DNA of 64,000 nucleotides from Haliea alexandrii (GTDB lineage: Bacteria > Pseudomonadota > Gammaproteobacteria > Pseudomonadales > Halieaceae): NCBI RefSeq assembly GCF_003719295.1, contig NZ_RFLW01000002.1, positions 734,763 to 798,762 on the forward strand, in the 5' to 3' direction. Position 1 is the stretch's first letter. Each line of letters opens with the position of its first letter. This document shows positions 49,950 to 63,823 of the stretch, piece by piece. The notes beneath the pieces are model-generated. The model had not been told where the DNA came from, searched no databases, and saw only the letters and a program-made list of their open reading frames with translations. Made by a program: the position numbers and the translations under genes.

Positions 49950-51728
49950 TTATTGCCCCGCTTTGGTGACGCTGTAGAGGAATTTCTGCATGTCCCAGGC
50001 AGAAGTGGGGCAACGCTCGGCGCACAGGCCGCAGTGCAGGCAGACGTTTTCATCCTTGACCATGACCCGGCGTGTTGGCAGCTCTGTGGAGACGTAAAGG
50101 TCCTGGGCAAGGTTGCCGGCCGTTGCGCTCAGACGTGTGCGCAACTCGGTTTCTTCGGCATTTTCGACAAAGGAAATGCAATCGGTCGGGCAGATATCGA
50201 CACAGGCGTCGCATTCAATGCAGCGCGGCGTATCGAAAACGGTTTGCACATCGCAATTGAGGCAGCGTTCCGCTTCCTTGAAACCGGTACCGACATCGAA
50301 GCCCAGCTCCACCTCCAGCTTGCGGTTGCGCAGCGTTTCCTCCAGCGGCGCCATGGGTACGACAAAGCGCTTGTCATTCTCGATCTGGTTGTCATAGCTC
50401 CACTCGTGAATGCCCATTTTCTGGCTGAGCAGGTTGGTCATGGGCGCTGGGCGGTTACTCACCGGCTCCGCCTTGCAGAACAGGTCGATACTGATGGCCG
50501 CCTGATGGCCGTGCGCCACGGCGGTGATGACATTTTCCGGACCAAACGCCGCGTCACCGCCGAAGAATACCCGGGGGTTGGTGGACTGGAAGGTTGCCTT
50601 GTCGACGACGGGCATATCCCAGTTGTCGAATTCGATACCGAGATCGCGCTCTACCCAGGGGAAGGCATTGTCCTGTCCGATGGCCATGAGTACGTCATCG
50701 GCCTCCATGAACACGAGGTCCTCGCCCGTGGGCACCAGGCTCCGCTTGCCGTTTTCATCGTAGTGCGCTTCGACCTTCTCGAAGTGCATGCCCTTCAGCT
50801 TGCCATCCTCGACTACAAATTCCTTGGGTACGTGGTTGTCGTAGATGGGGATGCCCTCGTGCATGGCATCCTCCTTCTCCCAGGGTGATGCCTTCATGTC
50901 AGCAAAGGGGCTGCGCACCACGACGCGCACATCCTCGCCACCGAGCCGGCGTGAGGTACGGCAGCAATCCATTGCCGTATTGCCGCCACCCAGCACCAGT
51001 ACCCGCCTGCCGATTGCAGTGGTGTGCTCAAAGGCGACGCTGGCCAGCCAGTCGATACCGATATGGACCTGTTTCCCGGCCTCCTCCAGCCCCGGCAGGT
51101 TCAGCCCTTTGCCGCGGGGAGCTCCCGTGCCAACAAAAACCGCGTCATAGTCCTTGTCGAGCACACTCTTCAGGCTGGTGACTTCCGTGTTGAACTGCGT
51201 CACTACGCCCATGTCGAGAATGTACCCCACCTCCTCGTCCAAGACCGAGGCCGGCAGACGGAAAGAGGGAATCTGGCTGCGCATCATGCCGCCGCCGGCA
51301 AACTGGTTGTCGTAGATGTCGATGTCGTAGCCCAGTGGCATGAGGTCCCGCGCCACCGTCAGGGATGCCGGGCCGGCACCAATCAGGGCAATGCGTTTGC
51401 CGTTCTTCTGGGCCGGGATCTGCGGCAGGCGCGCGCTGATATCGGCTTTGTTATCTGCCGCAACACGCTTCAGGCGACAAATCGCTACCGGCTCCTCACC
51501 TTTGGCGATGCGACCGCGGCGACAGGCCGGCTCACAGGGCCGGTCGCAGGTGCGCCCCAGAATGCCGGGGAACACGTTGGACTCCCAGTTCACCATGTAG
51601 GCGTCGTCGTAGCGGCCCGCGGCGATCAGACGGATGTACTCCGGAACCGGCGTATGCGCGGGACAGGCATACTGGCAATCGACAACTTTGTGGAAGTATT
51701 CGGGATTCTTGATATCAGTAGGGTTCAC
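49950..51728 (-). CDS. GltD-like FAD/NAD(P) and Fe-S subunit of the 2-oxoacid oxidoreductase
   Basis: The 592-residue protein has an N-terminal GltD-type Cys-rich domain (CQYACPAHTPV, LGRTCDRPCEPACRRG), an FAD motif ALIGAGPASL, an NAD(P) motif LVLGGGNTAMD and the second FAD motif FFGGDAAFGPENV. A C-terminal ferredoxin-like part has CIECDACVDICP and CLHCGLCAERCP. It is first in the operon and should move electrons between KorAB clusters and NAD(P)(H). A comparable third subunit is known, as I recall, from the 2-oxoglutarate:NADP oxidoreductase of Azoarcus evansii. NAD versus NADP preference is not clear. Confidence 0.88.
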   Translation of the reverse strand: MNPTDIKNPEYFHKVVDCQYACPAHTPVPEYIRLIAAGRYDDAYMVNWESNVFPGILGRTCDRPCEPACRRGRIAKGEEPVAICRLKRVAADNKADISARLPQIPAQKNGKRIALIGAGPASLTVARDLMPLGYDIDIYDNQFAGGGMMRSQIPSFRLPASVLDEEVGYILDMGVVTQFNTEVTSLKSVLDKDYDAVFVGTGAPRGKGLNLPGLEEAGKQVHIGIDWLASVAFEHTTAIGRRVLVLGGGNTAMDCCRTSRRLGGEDVRVVVRSPFADMKASPWEKEDAMHEGIPIYDNHVPKEFVVEDGKLKGMHFEKVEAHYDENGKRSLVPTGEDLVFMEADDVLMAIGQDNAFPWVERDLGIEFDNWDMPVVDKATFQSTNPRVFFGGDAAFGPENVITAVAHGHQAAISIDLFCKAEPVSNRPAPMTNLLSQKMGIHEWSYDNQIENDKRFVVPMAPLEETLRNRKLEVELGFDVGTGFKEAERCLNCDVQTVFDTPRCIECDACVDICPTDCISFVENAEETELRTRLSATAGNLAQDLYVSTELPTRRVMVKDENVCLHCGLCAERCPTSAWDMQKFLYSVTKAGQ

Positions 51729-51856
51729 AGCGAAGACCTGTTTTGAACGTTATGTAGCGGGCTCGCGACCATGACGGCACACGCTTGAAGTGTGTCATAA
51801 AGCGCATTCCTTTGCATCACCAAGCGCCCCCATTTGCGCCCCGGAGGCTGTGTTAT

Positions 51857-51873
51857 GCAGCGTTTAACGCTGC
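51857..51873. promoter_or_regulatory. Palindrome upstream of the kor operon
   Basis: GCAGCGTT-T-AACGCTGC has perfect 8-bp arms around one base. It lies 129 bp before the first kor gene and 35 bp before the transglycosylase gene end. It could be an operator for the kor operon or a hairpin after the (minus strand) transglycosylase gene. I see no clear promoter near it. Confidence 0.35.
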
Positions 51874-51907
51874 GCTGACAGCATTATTGAACCACCAGCG
51901 TCCCGGC

Positions 51908-55523
<3,616 letters not shown>

Positions 55524-55552
55524 CACAGCTGCGCCCGCTTCCTCCGCTTGTC

Positions 55553-58500
55553 CTAACTCGCCGCCAGTTCCGCTGCCTCTTCGACATCCACGGTAACCAG
55601 GCGTGATACGCCCGGCTCGTGCATGGTGACACCCATTAACTGATCCGCCAACTCCATGGAGATCTTGTTGTGGGTAATATAAATGAACTGCACTTTCTCG
55701 GACATTTCCTTGACCATGCGTGCGTAACGCCCGACGTTGGCATCGTCCAGCGGCGCGTCCACTTCGTCAAGCATACAGAACGGCGCGGGATTCAGTTGGA
55801 AAATCGAAAACACAAGGGCAATGGCGGTCAGCGCCTTTTCCCCGCCTGAAAGCAGGTGAATGGTGCTGTTCTTTTTCCCCGGTGGGCGCGCCATGATGGT
55901 AATGCCGGTATCGAGCAGGTCGTCCCCGGTCATTTCCAGGTAGGCATTGCCGCCACCGAATACGCGGGGAAACAGGTCCTGCAGGCCGGCATTCACTTTG
56001 TCGAACGTGTCGCGGAAGCGGCTGCGCGTTTCCTTGTCGATTTTGCGAATGGCGGAAGCGAGTGTCTCCAGCGCCGTTTCCAGGTCCTCGTTCTGCGCAT
56101 CGAGGTAATGCTTGCGCTCGGACTGCAGGGCATATTCATCGATGGCCGCGAGGTTGATCGGCCCCAGCCGCGCCACCCTGGCTCCCACACGTTCAAGGGC
56201 AAGCTGCCACTCCGTCTCCTCGGCGCCCTCTGGCATGTTCGCCAGCACCGTATCGACGTCCTGCTCCAGCTCCCGCAGCTGGCGCAGCACGTTCTCCCGC
56301 TGCACCTGCAAACCCTGCTGCTGCAGCCGCTGCTGCTCCAGCTCGGCGCGCACGCTCTGCGCGCGCTGCTCAATGGCGGCACGCTGCTGCTCGGCCTGGC
56401 GCAGGGCGTGTTCCACCTCGGCAACCGCCTGGCGCGCCTGGGTCAGCTCGGTCTCGGACGCCAGACGCAACGCCAGCTGCGCTTCCAGCTCGTCCTGCAA
56501 CGCCACGACCGGATCATCGCTCGCCATGAGGCTGCCCTGCAGCGCCTCGCGCCGCTCCTGCAACTGCGTGACCTGAGAGCGCGCCCGCTCCATGGTTTCC
56601 GCCACGCCCCGCAATTGCGTCTGCAGCGACTGGTGACGCATCGCTGACTGGTGGGCGGCATCCTTGTCGTGACGGGCCCTCTGGCGCACGCTGTCGAGCT
56701 GATTGCGCGCCGCATCCCGCCGCGCGAGCAACTCCTCGCGCTGGCGCGAGTCTGTTTCCATACGCTCGATCGCCTCTGCCAGCAGCAGGCGCGCCTCCGA
56801 TACGGCTTCCTGCTCCTGACCGAACTGCCCGCGGGTGTCGCTGATATCCGCGGCCAGGCGCTCCCGGCGTGCGCTGATCTGTTCCAGCCTGGCCTGCTGT
56901 GCCGACAGGGCAGCGCGCAGCTCCGCGTGTTGCCGCGACAGCTGCTGCTGCTCGCGCTGGCTATCCTGGCGCTGGGCTTCCAAGCCCTGCTGTTGCTCGC
57001 GCAGGCCATCCAGCGCGCCTTCGAATTCGGCGACCTGCTGCGCCGTGGCTTCGACTTCCAGCAACAGCCGCTCGAGCTCCTGCTGGCGCTGAATCACGCC
57101 GCCTTCCTGCTTGCCCGGGCGCGTCACTCGCAACCAGTCGCGGCCCAGCCAGATCCCGTCCGCGGTAATCACAGACTCACCCGCACCCAAGCTGGCGCGC
57201 AGCTGCAATGCAGCGGGCAGGTCTGCTGCCACACGCACACCCGCCAGAAGGCTTGCAGCAGCGGCGCTGCCATGCACATGTGAGGCGAGGAACTGCGGCC
57301 CCGGGTTGCCCTGTGCAGCCCCACTTTCCACCAGGCTGACCTGGCCCTGCTCCAGCGCCTGCAGGCAATCGGCGAGGTCACCCAGCTGCTCAACACAAAC
57401 AGCCTGCAGGTAATCCCCCAGCGCGGTTTCCACCGCCTGCTGCCAACCTTCATCCACCTGCAGGTTGTCCAGCAACCGCGGACGCGACTGCAAGCCCTGA
57501 GCGGCAAGCCACTGGCTGACGCCCTGGTCGCGGTCCTCTGTAGCCGCCTGCTGCAGCGCCTCCAGAGACGCCTGCCGACCGCGCAACTGCTGCAAGCGGG
57601 AGCGGCTTTCGTTGAGTTGCCCTGACAGTCGGGTCTCTTCCTCGCGCGCCGCCGCAAGTTCCTCCACGCGCTCATCGCTGCGCAGTTCGGCTACCGTCAT
57701 CTGCTCTTCCAGCACTGCGATGTCCTCGGCAGCGGCCTCGAGGTTGGCATCGTCTTCGCCGACAACCAGCCCTGCGCGCTCCTCTTCGAGCTGCTGGACA
57801 CGTCGCTGCAGACGCTGTTGCGCCTGCTCCAGGTGCTGGATACGCGACTGCTGTACTTCGGCCTGCTGCCGTGGCGCCGCCGCCTGGTGGTTGAACTCAT
57901 CCCACTGCTGCTGCCAGTGCAACATGGCGTCTTCGGCTTCCTGCAGCGCGCTGGCGGACTCCTCTTCAGCCGCCTGCAGCAACTCCAGTTCCGGCGCCAG
58001 CTCTTCCAATTCCAGCTCCCAGGTTGCAAGCTTGTCCTGGTCCTGCTGCAAATGCGCCTCTGCCTGCTCCAGGCTATCCAGCGCCTGGCGCAGGTCGGCA
58101 TGCAGCTGCTGCGCGCGCTCCTTCTGGAACTTGATAGCCTGTTCCAGACGGGCCACTTCAGCGCCCAGCGCGTAATAGGTGGCCTGCACGGTATTGAAGC
58201 TGTCGGTGCGATCGGTGTAATCCTGCCGGTGCTGCTCAATGCCGGTGTCCACCTGCTGGTGTTCCGCATTTACGGCCTCCAGCCGCACCTCGAGCTCAGC
58301 AATCGCCTGGCCGCAGCGGCCGGCCTGGCTATCCAGCTGCTGCCACTGCAGTGCGTGCAGCTGCGCTTTCAGTGTGCGCTCTTCGGCCTTGAGTTCACTG
58401 TACTTTTCCGCCGCCTGCGCCTGACGCTGCAAGTGCTGGAGTTGACGCTGCAGCTCGTCGCGCAGATCGGTGAGGCGCTCGAGATTCTCCATGGTGCGGC

Positions 58501-59053
58501 GCATGCGGGTTTCGGTTTCCCGGCGCCGTTCCTTGTACTTGGAAATACCCGCCGCTTCCTCGATAAACACCCGCAAGTCTTCCGGGCGGGACTCGATCAG
58601 GCGGGATATCATGCCCTGCTCGATGATGGCGTAGCTGCGCGGCCCCAGGCCCGTGCCCAGAAAGATATCCGTGATGTCGCGCCGCCGACAGCGGCTGCCG
58701 TTGAGGAAATACTCCGATTGCGCCTCGCGGGTCACCAAGCGTTTGATGGAAATCTCGGCGTAGCTGGCGTACTCACCACCCACACCGCCATCGCTGTTGT
58801 CGAACACCAGCTCGATAGAGGCCTGACCCACCGGTTGGCGATTGATTGAGCCATTGAAGATGACGTCGGTCATAGATTCGCCGCGCAGGTTCTTGGCAGA
58901 GCTCTCGCCCATCACCCAGCGCACGGCGTCGATGACGTTCGACTTGCCACAGCCGTTGGGCCCAACCACGGCGCACATGTTGCTGGGGAAGTTGACGGTA
59001 GTGGGATCGACAAACGACTTGAAGCCGGCGAGCTTGATGGATTTTAGTCGCAT
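55553..59053 (-). CDS. smc: Chromosome partition protein SMC
   Basis: The 1166-residue ATPase has Walker A GPNGCGKSN (31-39), two long coiled coils (about 170-500 and 665-1000), a hinge (about 515-640), and a C-terminal head with LLSGGEKALTAIALVFS and Walker B FCMLDEVDAPLDD. It compacts and segregates the chromosome. Length is typical. A palindrome in its 143-bp upstream gap resembles an NrdR box. Confidence 0.98.
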   Translation of the reverse strand: MRLKSIKLAGFKSFVDPTTVNFPSNMCAVVGPNGCGKSNVIDAVRWVMGESSAKNLRGESMTDVIFNGSINRQPVGQASIELVFDNSDGGVGGEYASYAEISIKRLVTREAQSEYFLNGSRCRRRDITDIFLGTGLGPRSYAIIEQGMISRLIESRPEDLRVFIEEAAGISKYKERRRETETRMRRTMENLERLTDLRDELQRQLQHLQRQAQAAEKYSELKAEERTLKAQLHALQWQQLDSQAGRCGQAIAELEVRLEAVNAEHQQVDTGIEQHRQDYTDRTDSFNTVQATYYALGAEVARLEQAIKFQKERAQQLHADLRQALDSLEQAEAHLQQDQDKLATWELELEELAPELELLQAAEEESASALQEAEDAMLHWQQQWDEFNHQAAAPRQQAEVQQSRIQHLEQAQQRLQRRVQQLEEERAGLVVGEDDANLEAAAEDIAVLEEQMTVAELRSDERVEELAAAREEETRLSGQLNESRSRLQQLRGRQASLEALQQAATEDRDQGVSQWLAAQGLQSRPRLLDNLQVDEGWQQAVETALGDYLQAVCVEQLGDLADCLQALEQGQVSLVESGAAQGNPGPQFLASHVHGSAAAASLLAGVRVAADLPAALQLRASLGAGESVITADGIWLGRDWLRVTRPGKQEGGVIQRQQELERLLLEVEATAQQVAEFEGALDGLREQQQGLEAQRQDSQREQQQLSRQHAELRAALSAQQARLEQISARRERLAADISDTRGQFGQEQEAVSEARLLLAEAIERMETDSRQREELLARRDAARNQLDSVRQRARHDKDAAHQSAMRHQSLQTQLRGVAETMERARSQVTQLQERREALQGSLMASDDPVVALQDELEAQLALRLASETELTQARQAVAEVEHALRQAEQQRAAIEQRAQSVRAELEQQRLQQQGLQVQRENVLRQLRELEQDVDTVLANMPEGAEETEWQLALERVGARVARLGPINLAAIDEYALQSERKHYLDAQNEDLETALETLASAIRKIDKETRSRFRDTFDKVNAGLQDLFPRVFGGGNAYLEMTGDDLLDTGITIMARPPGKKNSTIHLLSGGEKALTAIALVFSIFQLNPAPFCMLDEVDAPLDDANVGRYARMVKEMSEKVQFIYITHNKISMELADQLMGVTMHEPGVSRLVTVDVEEAAELAAS

Positions 59054-59133
59054 ATCACTTTATGTTTGTGTTGTATCTTAATGTTTTATATAGCATTTAT
59101 GCCCAAAAACCCGGCTTGACTGCCACCCCGATA

Positions 59134-59149
59134 ACACTAGATGTAGTGT
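59134..59149. promoter_or_regulatory. NrdR-box-like palindrome between ccmI and smc
   Basis: ACACTA-4-TAGTGT is a perfect 16-bp dyad that matches the NrdR consensus (acaCwAtATaTwGtgt) at 14 of 16 positions by my reading. It lies about 80 bp upstream of the smc start. A single box is unusual, since NrdR sites normally come in pairs. A different dimeric regulator is possible. Confidence 0.4.
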
Positions 59150-59196
59150 ACCCAACTTCCCCCGGCAACACTATGCCTGAGGCACTTAATGTGGCG

Positions 59197-60387
59197 TCAC
59201 CCCTGGCGGGGCTGCAGGGTGATGAGCTGCGGCTCTTCGGAGAGGGAGGGCTGCAACGGCCCCAGGCGACCGAGCCAGGTGGCATTCTCCTCGCCGGGCG
59301 TACCCGCCGGGGAGACCTGCACCAGCACCAGGATCTCGCCTGCGGTGGACAGCTTCTGGCCCGCCATGGAGCTGCTGTCGTCCAGGCGTAGCGTGGCCGG
59401 CAGCTGACTGGCCGCCAGGCGCTGCGCCGCAATCGGCATGCGGCTTTCGCTGCCTGCCGCGCGCACGAGCACGAAGACGGTGTCGGAATCAGCCAGCGAC
59501 GCGCCCTCAGGCAGGGCTACGGTGACCGTCACGCCAGTGCTCGGGACCGCCACCTCATCGGTGGGGGATACCGCCTCACCCAGTCGCTGACGCGCCTCAT
59601 TGATGACGCCGGCAATAAGTTGCTGTCCCTCACTACCGGGTGCCTCCATGACAATCAGGCGTTCCCAGTACTGAATAGCGGCGCGGAATTGCCCGCGCTC
59701 AAACGCCGACATGCCCAGCAGGCCCAGAGCCGTGCGCTGCTGCGGATCAATAGCCAGCGCCTGCTCCGCACGCGCCTGCGCGCTCGGGCTCAGCGTACGC
59801 CCGTCCGCCAGGAACCCGGCCTGGGCCGAATAGGCCAGGGCCTGCGGGTCCTCCGGGGCGGCCTGCACCAAACGATCGTAGGTTTCCGCAGCCAGCGCAT
59901 AATCGCCCTGCCCCATCTGGTAACGACCCAACAGCGCCAGGTAATGGAGATTGCCCGGGCGCTGCACGGCCCGCTCCTCGATCGCCACCATCAGCTCGCT
60001 GAGCTGCGCCTCGGTCGGTGTCTCACCCAGATCGCCGAGCTGCTGTGCAATCCTGACATCGGTCACCGAGCCCAGCTCGTAGTAGAGGACTGCGGCCATT
60101 ACTGCGACAACCGGCACGAGCACCCACAGCGGAAACGCTCGACGCGGAGGCTCCTCGGTTGCAGGGGCTGCCAACTGGCCCTGCTGGTCTTCCAGCAAAC
60201 GCAGCTGGGTATCGGTTTCCAGATCGGCTTCCCCGGCATCCGCCAACTCCGCGCGCCGCAAGCGGTACCAGTCGAGATTGGCCTGCGCGCCATCATCAAC
60301 CGGGCGCCTGGTCGCCCAGCCAGGGAACAGCAGAAACAGGCCACTGAGCACAACGAGGCCGGCACAGGCGAGCAGGAATGTCGTCAA
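59197..60387 (-). CDS. ccmI: Cytochrome c biogenesis protein CcmI
   Basis: The 396-residue protein has two N-terminal helices (about 1-22 and 92-110) flanking a cytoplasmic loop, then a periplasmic TPR domain (about 130-280) and a C-terminal beta domain typical of longer CcmI proteins. It delivers apocytochrome c to CcmFH. Its start overlaps the ccmH stop by 4 bases, and it closes the ccm operon in this window. Confidence 0.94.
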   Translation of the reverse strand: MTTFLLACAGLVVLSGLFLLFPGWATRRPVDDGAQANLDWYRLRRAELADAGEADLETDTQLRLLEDQQGQLAAPATEEPPRRAFPLWVLVPVVAVMAAVLYYELGSVTDVRIAQQLGDLGETPTEAQLSELMVAIEERAVQRPGNLHYLALLGRYQMGQGDYALAAETYDRLVQAAPEDPQALAYSAQAGFLADGRTLSPSAQARAEQALAIDPQQRTALGLLGMSAFERGQFRAAIQYWERLIVMEAPGSEGQQLIAGVINEARQRLGEAVSPTDEVAVPSTGVTVTVALPEGASLADSDTVFVLVRAAGSESRMPIAAQRLAASQLPATLRLDDSSSMAGQKLSTAGEILVLVQVSPAGTPGEENATWLGRLGPLQPSLSEEPQLITLQPRQG

Positions 60388-60842
60388 GCGTCTTTCTCCG
60401 GTGATTTGAGGATTGCCGCCAGGCGCGCTTCTTCCTCCGCCGTAAGAGAACCTCCGCTCTGGCGGCGACCGCGCAGAAGCAGCAGCAATCCGCCTACCCC
60501 GGCAAGCAGAAGCAATACAGGCGCCAGCCAGAGCACAGCGGTAACGGCGTTGAATGCGGGGCGGTAGCGCACGAACTCGCCATAGCGCGCGACCATGAAT
60601 TCGAGAATTTCTTCATTGCTGGCGCCGGCCTCCAGTTGCTGGTGCAGCAGGCGCCGCAGATCCTGCGAAATCGGCGCGTTGGAATCGGCAATATTCTGGT
60701 TCTGGCACTTGGGACAGCGCAACTCTTCACTGAGCAGCTGATAGCGTGCCTCCAGAGCCGGCGTGCTGAACTCGTAGGTTTCTATCACCGCTGCGGCGTA
60801 CGCACTCAGCAACAGCATCACTCCAAACACGCAGGCGCGCAT
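60384..60842 (-). CDS. ccmH: Cytochrome c biogenesis protein CcmH
   Basis: From ATG 60842 the 152-residue protein has a signal/anchor helix, the thiol motif RCPKCQNQ that reduces apocytochrome Cys pairs, and a C-terminal helix (about 100-125). AGGAG is 8 bases before ATG 60842 and only 2 before ATG 60848, so the former is favoured. The 60848 start would give the usual ATGA overlap with ccmG. The longer upstream frame is not supported. Confidence 0.94.
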   Translation of the reverse strand: MRACVFGVMLLLSAYAAAVIETYEFSTPALEARYQLLSEELRCPKCQNQNIADSNAPISQDLRRLLHQQLEAGASNEEILEFMVARYGEFVRYRPAFNAVTAVLWLAPVLLLLAGVGGLLLLLRGRRQSGGSLTAEEEARLAAILKSPEKDA

Positions 60843-60844
60843 GA

Positions 60845-61387
60845 TCATGGCTCCTGTGCCAAGGCCAGGACCTCGCGCCACAGCGGCTCGAGGGTATCGC
60901 GCCACACACGGTCATCGACCACGCCCACATGCCGATAGCGAATCACGCCGTCGCCATCCACAAGGTAGGTTTCCGGTGCGCCATAGACCCCCAGGTCTAC
61001 CCCCAGGGAACCCTCGCGGTCAACGATATTGGCGCGGTAGGGATCTCCGAGCTCTTGCAGCCAGCGCCGCGCAGCTTCGTCTTCATCCTTATAGTTGATG
61101 CCGTAGATCGGTATGCCACTGTCGGCCAGCTGCTGCAGGTACGGGTGTTCCGCGCGGCAGGAAATACACCAGGTCGCCCACACATTGAACAGCGCAGGCT
61201 GGCCGATGACATCGTCGCGCGTAAGCGCGCGCCCATCGGCGAGCGCAGTCAGGGAAAATGCCGGCAGAGGCTTGTCGATGAGCGCTGAGGGCAGCTCCAT
61301 CGGGTCCAGCGACAAACCGCGGAACAGAAACCCCGCCAGCACCACGAAGATCGCCAGCGGCAGAAAAAGCTTAAGCCTTGGCGCCAC
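60845..61387 (-). CDS. ccmG: Thiol:disulfide interchange protein CcmG (DsbE)
   Basis: From GTG 61387 (GGGGG 5 bases upstream) the 180-residue protein has an N-terminal anchor helix and a periplasmic thioredoxin fold with active site WCISC. It also shows the CcmG signature GVYGAPETYLVDGDG. Two other in-frame GTGs (61393, 61402) are possible starts. All overlap the ccmF end. It keeps CcmH and apocytochrome thiols reduced. Confidence 0.93.
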   Translation of the reverse strand: MAPRLKLFLPLAIFVVLAGFLFRGLSLDPMELPSALIDKPLPAFSLTALADGRALTRDDVIGQPALFNVWATWCISCRAEHPYLQQLADSGIPIYGINYKDEDEAARRWLQELGDPYRANIVDREGSLGVDLGVYGAPETYLVDGDGVIRYRHVGVVDDRVWRDTLEPLWREVLALAQEP

Positions 61388-63359
61388 GCACACCCCCTTC
61401 ACGCAGACTCTCGCGTGCGACAGAGCGCTGCCGACGATAACGCTTGTCCGCCACCGTCATAAACCCGCCAATCGACATCAACAGCGCACCGGCCCACATC
61501 CAGCGCACAAAGGGTTTGTAATGCAAGCGGATAGCCCAGGCACCCGCGGTGCCAACCGGCTCACCCATGGCCACGAACAGGTCACGAAACAGCCCGGCGT
61601 CGATGGAAGCTTCCGTCATCACACTGCCGCTGGCCAGATAGCGGCGTTTCTGCGGGGCCAGGCGTACCACCTCGTGCCCGTTACGGTACACCACAAAGCG
61701 CGCTTCATCTGCCACATAATTCGGGCCTTGTACCGTGCCAACATCAATAAACCTGAACTCGTAGCCCGCGAGGGTATCGCTGTCACCCGGGCTCATTTTC
61801 AGGTCATGCTCGATGTTGTACTGACTGGTGAGTACCACACCGATAATGGTGGCGGCGAAGCCCACATGGGCTGTCAGCATGCCCCAGTAGCTGGGCGTCA
61901 GGCGACGCAGGCCAGCGCCCAGCGAGGTACTGTTGCGAACCCGGTTGGCCACATCGCGCAGCAGACCAACCACCAGCCAGCCGGCGAACAGCACTGCAAG
62001 CGCCACCCAGAGGTTGTAGTCGCCGGCGTGCAAGAGGGGCAGCGTCAGCGCGCAGGCGAGCGTGACCAATCCCGGCACCAGCAGTTCCGCCTGCCAGCGG
62101 CGGGCACTGTCACGCTTCCAGCGCGACAGCGGACCAATGCCCATGAAGGGCACCAGTAATGCCATGAGCGGAATGAAGACCGCGTTGAAATAGGGAGGGC
62201 CGACCGAGTACTTGCCTTGCCCCAGTGCGTCCATCAGCAGCGGGAACAGCGTGCCAAACAGCACCGTCAGCGTGGCGACCAGAAACACCACATTGTTCAC
62301 CAGCAGCAGCGATTCGCGGGAAATCCAGGTAAAACTCACCCGGCTGGCCACGGCGGGTGCGCGCAGCGCATACAGCACCAGGGAGCCCCCCGTGACTATA
62401 CCCAGGAACACCAGAATGAACATGCCGCGGGCGGGGTCTGTGGCAAAGGCGTGTACCGAGGTCAGCACCCCGGAGCGCACCAGGAAGGTCCCCAGAAGGC
62501 TCAGGGAGAAGGCAAAAATGGCCAGTAATACAGTCCAGCTCTTAAACAGGCCGCGCTTTTCCGTCGCCGCCAATGAGTGCACCAACGCGGTGCCCGCCAG
62601 CCAGGGCATGAAGGATGCATTCTCGACCGGGTCCCAGAACCACCAGCCACCCCAGCCGAGTTCGTAGTAAGCCCACCAGCTGCCCAGCATGATGCCCAGG
62701 GTCAGAAAGGCCCAGGCGACATTGGTCCAGGGCCGCGACCAGCGCGCCCAGGCGGCATCCAGGCGACCGCCGAGCAAGGCGGCGATAGCAAAAGCAAAAG
62801 CCACCGAAAAACCGACATACCCCATGTACAACAGCGGCGGATGGATGATCAGGCCGAAGTCCTGCAGCAGCGGATTCAGGTCCTGACCATCTGCGGGTAT
62901 ACCCGGCAGCAGGCGCGCGAACGGATTGGACGTGAACAACGAGAAGGCGAGAAAGCCAACGCCGACGAAACCCATGACGGCCAACACACGCGACAACATC
63001 ACCAACGGCAACTGCGGGCTGAACACGGCCACAGCACAGGTCCAGAGGGCGAGAATCAGCACCCACAGCAACAGCGAGCCCTCGTGATTACCCCACACCG
63101 CGGAGAACTTGTAGTACCAGGGCAACAGGCTGTTGCTGTTGTTGGCCACCACCTCGACCGAAAAATCGTCCTGCAGGAAGGCCCACGTGAGACAGGCAAA
63201 ACTGAGTGCAGAAAACACCAGCACGCCAATCGCGAGGTTGGGGGCCAGCGCCATGGCCGTGACGTTGCGTCGCCAGCTACCCCACAGTGGAATCGTGGAC
63301 AACAGCACGGACAGGCAGAGCGCCAGAATGAGCGCGAAATGACCCAGCTCGGGGATCAT
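61371..63359 (-). CDS. ccmF: Heme lyase subunit CcmF
   Basis: The 662-residue polytopic protein starts [14 protein letters not shown] and contains the tryptophan-rich heme-handling motif [18 protein letters not shown] and about 15 transmembrane helices. It transfers heme from holo-CcmE to apocytochrome c with CcmH/CcmI. ATGA overlap with ccmE. Confidence 0.98.
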   Translation of the reverse strand: MIPELGHFALILALCLSVLLSTIPLWGSWRRNVTAMALAPNLAIGVLVFSALSFACLTWAFLQDDFSVEVVANNSNSLLPWYYKFSAVWGNHEGSLLLWVLILALWTCAVAVFSPQLPLVMLSRVLAVMGFVGVGFLAFSLFTSNPFARLLPGIPADGQDLNPLLQDFGLIIHPPLLYMGYVGFSVAFAFAIAALLGGRLDAAWARWSRPWTNVAWAFLTLGIMLGSWWAYYELGWGGWWFWDPVENASFMPWLAGTALVHSLAATEKRGLFKSWTVLLAIFAFSLSLLGTFLVRSGVLTSVHAFATDPARGMFILVFLGIVTGGSLVLYALRAPAVASRVSFTWISRESLLLVNNVVFLVATLTVLFGTLFPLLMDALGQGKYSVGPPYFNAVFIPLMALLVPFMGIGPLSRWKRDSARRWQAELLVPGLVTLACALTLPLLHAGDYNLWVALAVLFAGWLVVGLLRDVANRVRNSTSLGAGLRRLTPSYWGMLTAHVGFAATIIGVVLTSQYNIEHDLKMSPGDSDTLAGYEFRFIDVGTVQGPNYVADEARFVVYRNGHEVVRLAPQKRRYLASGSVMTEASIDAGLFRDLFVAMGEPVGTAGAWAIRLHYKPFVRWMWAGALLMSIGGFMTVADKRYRRQRSVARESLREGGVRGAKA

Positions 63360-63823
63360 TGGCCGTACCCCTGTTCACCGTTCTGCTCCGCCATACGCGC
63401 TTTCGAGGCCTCCAGTGCCTCGGCAACCTCCGGCGGCATGTAGTTCTCATCGTGCTTGGCCAGCACCTCCGACGCCTGCAACACCCCGTTTTCGTCGAGT
63501 TTGCCCGCCGCTACGGCGCCCTGCCCTTCATCGAACAGGTCCGGCAAAATGCCGGTGTAGACAACTGACACAACGGCCTCGTAGTCGGTGACATCAAAGC
63601 GCACTTCCAGGCTGCTGTCGCTGCGCTGCACACTGCCCTCAACCACCATCCCGCCCACACGAATGCTCTGCCCGACCGGCGCGAGCCCGGCGGCCACTTC
63701 AACAGGGGGGTAGAAGAGATTGATGTTGCCGCGCAGGGCGTAGGCCATGAGGCCGATCGCGGAACTGGAGAAAACAACAAGAAACAACACCAACCACAAA
63801 CGCTGCTTGCGAACCGGGTGCAT
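63356..63823 (-). CDS. ccmE: Cytochrome c maturation heme chaperone CcmE
   Basis: The 155-residue protein has an N-terminal anchor (about 8-29) and an OB-fold domain. The heme-linking His is in [13 protein letters not shown], close to the canonical HDENYTPPE, so this is the His-type not the Cys-type. ATG 63823 has GGAGG 4 bases upstream and overlaps the ccmD stop by one base. Confidence 0.97.
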   Translation of the reverse strand: MHPVRKQRLWLVLFLVVFSSSAIGLMAYALRGNINLFYPPVEVAAGLAPVGQSIRVGGMVVEGSVQRSDSSLEVRFDVTDYEAVVSVVYTGILPDLFDEGQGAVAAGKLDENGVLQASEVLAKHDENYMPPEVAEALEASKARMAEQNGEQGYGQ

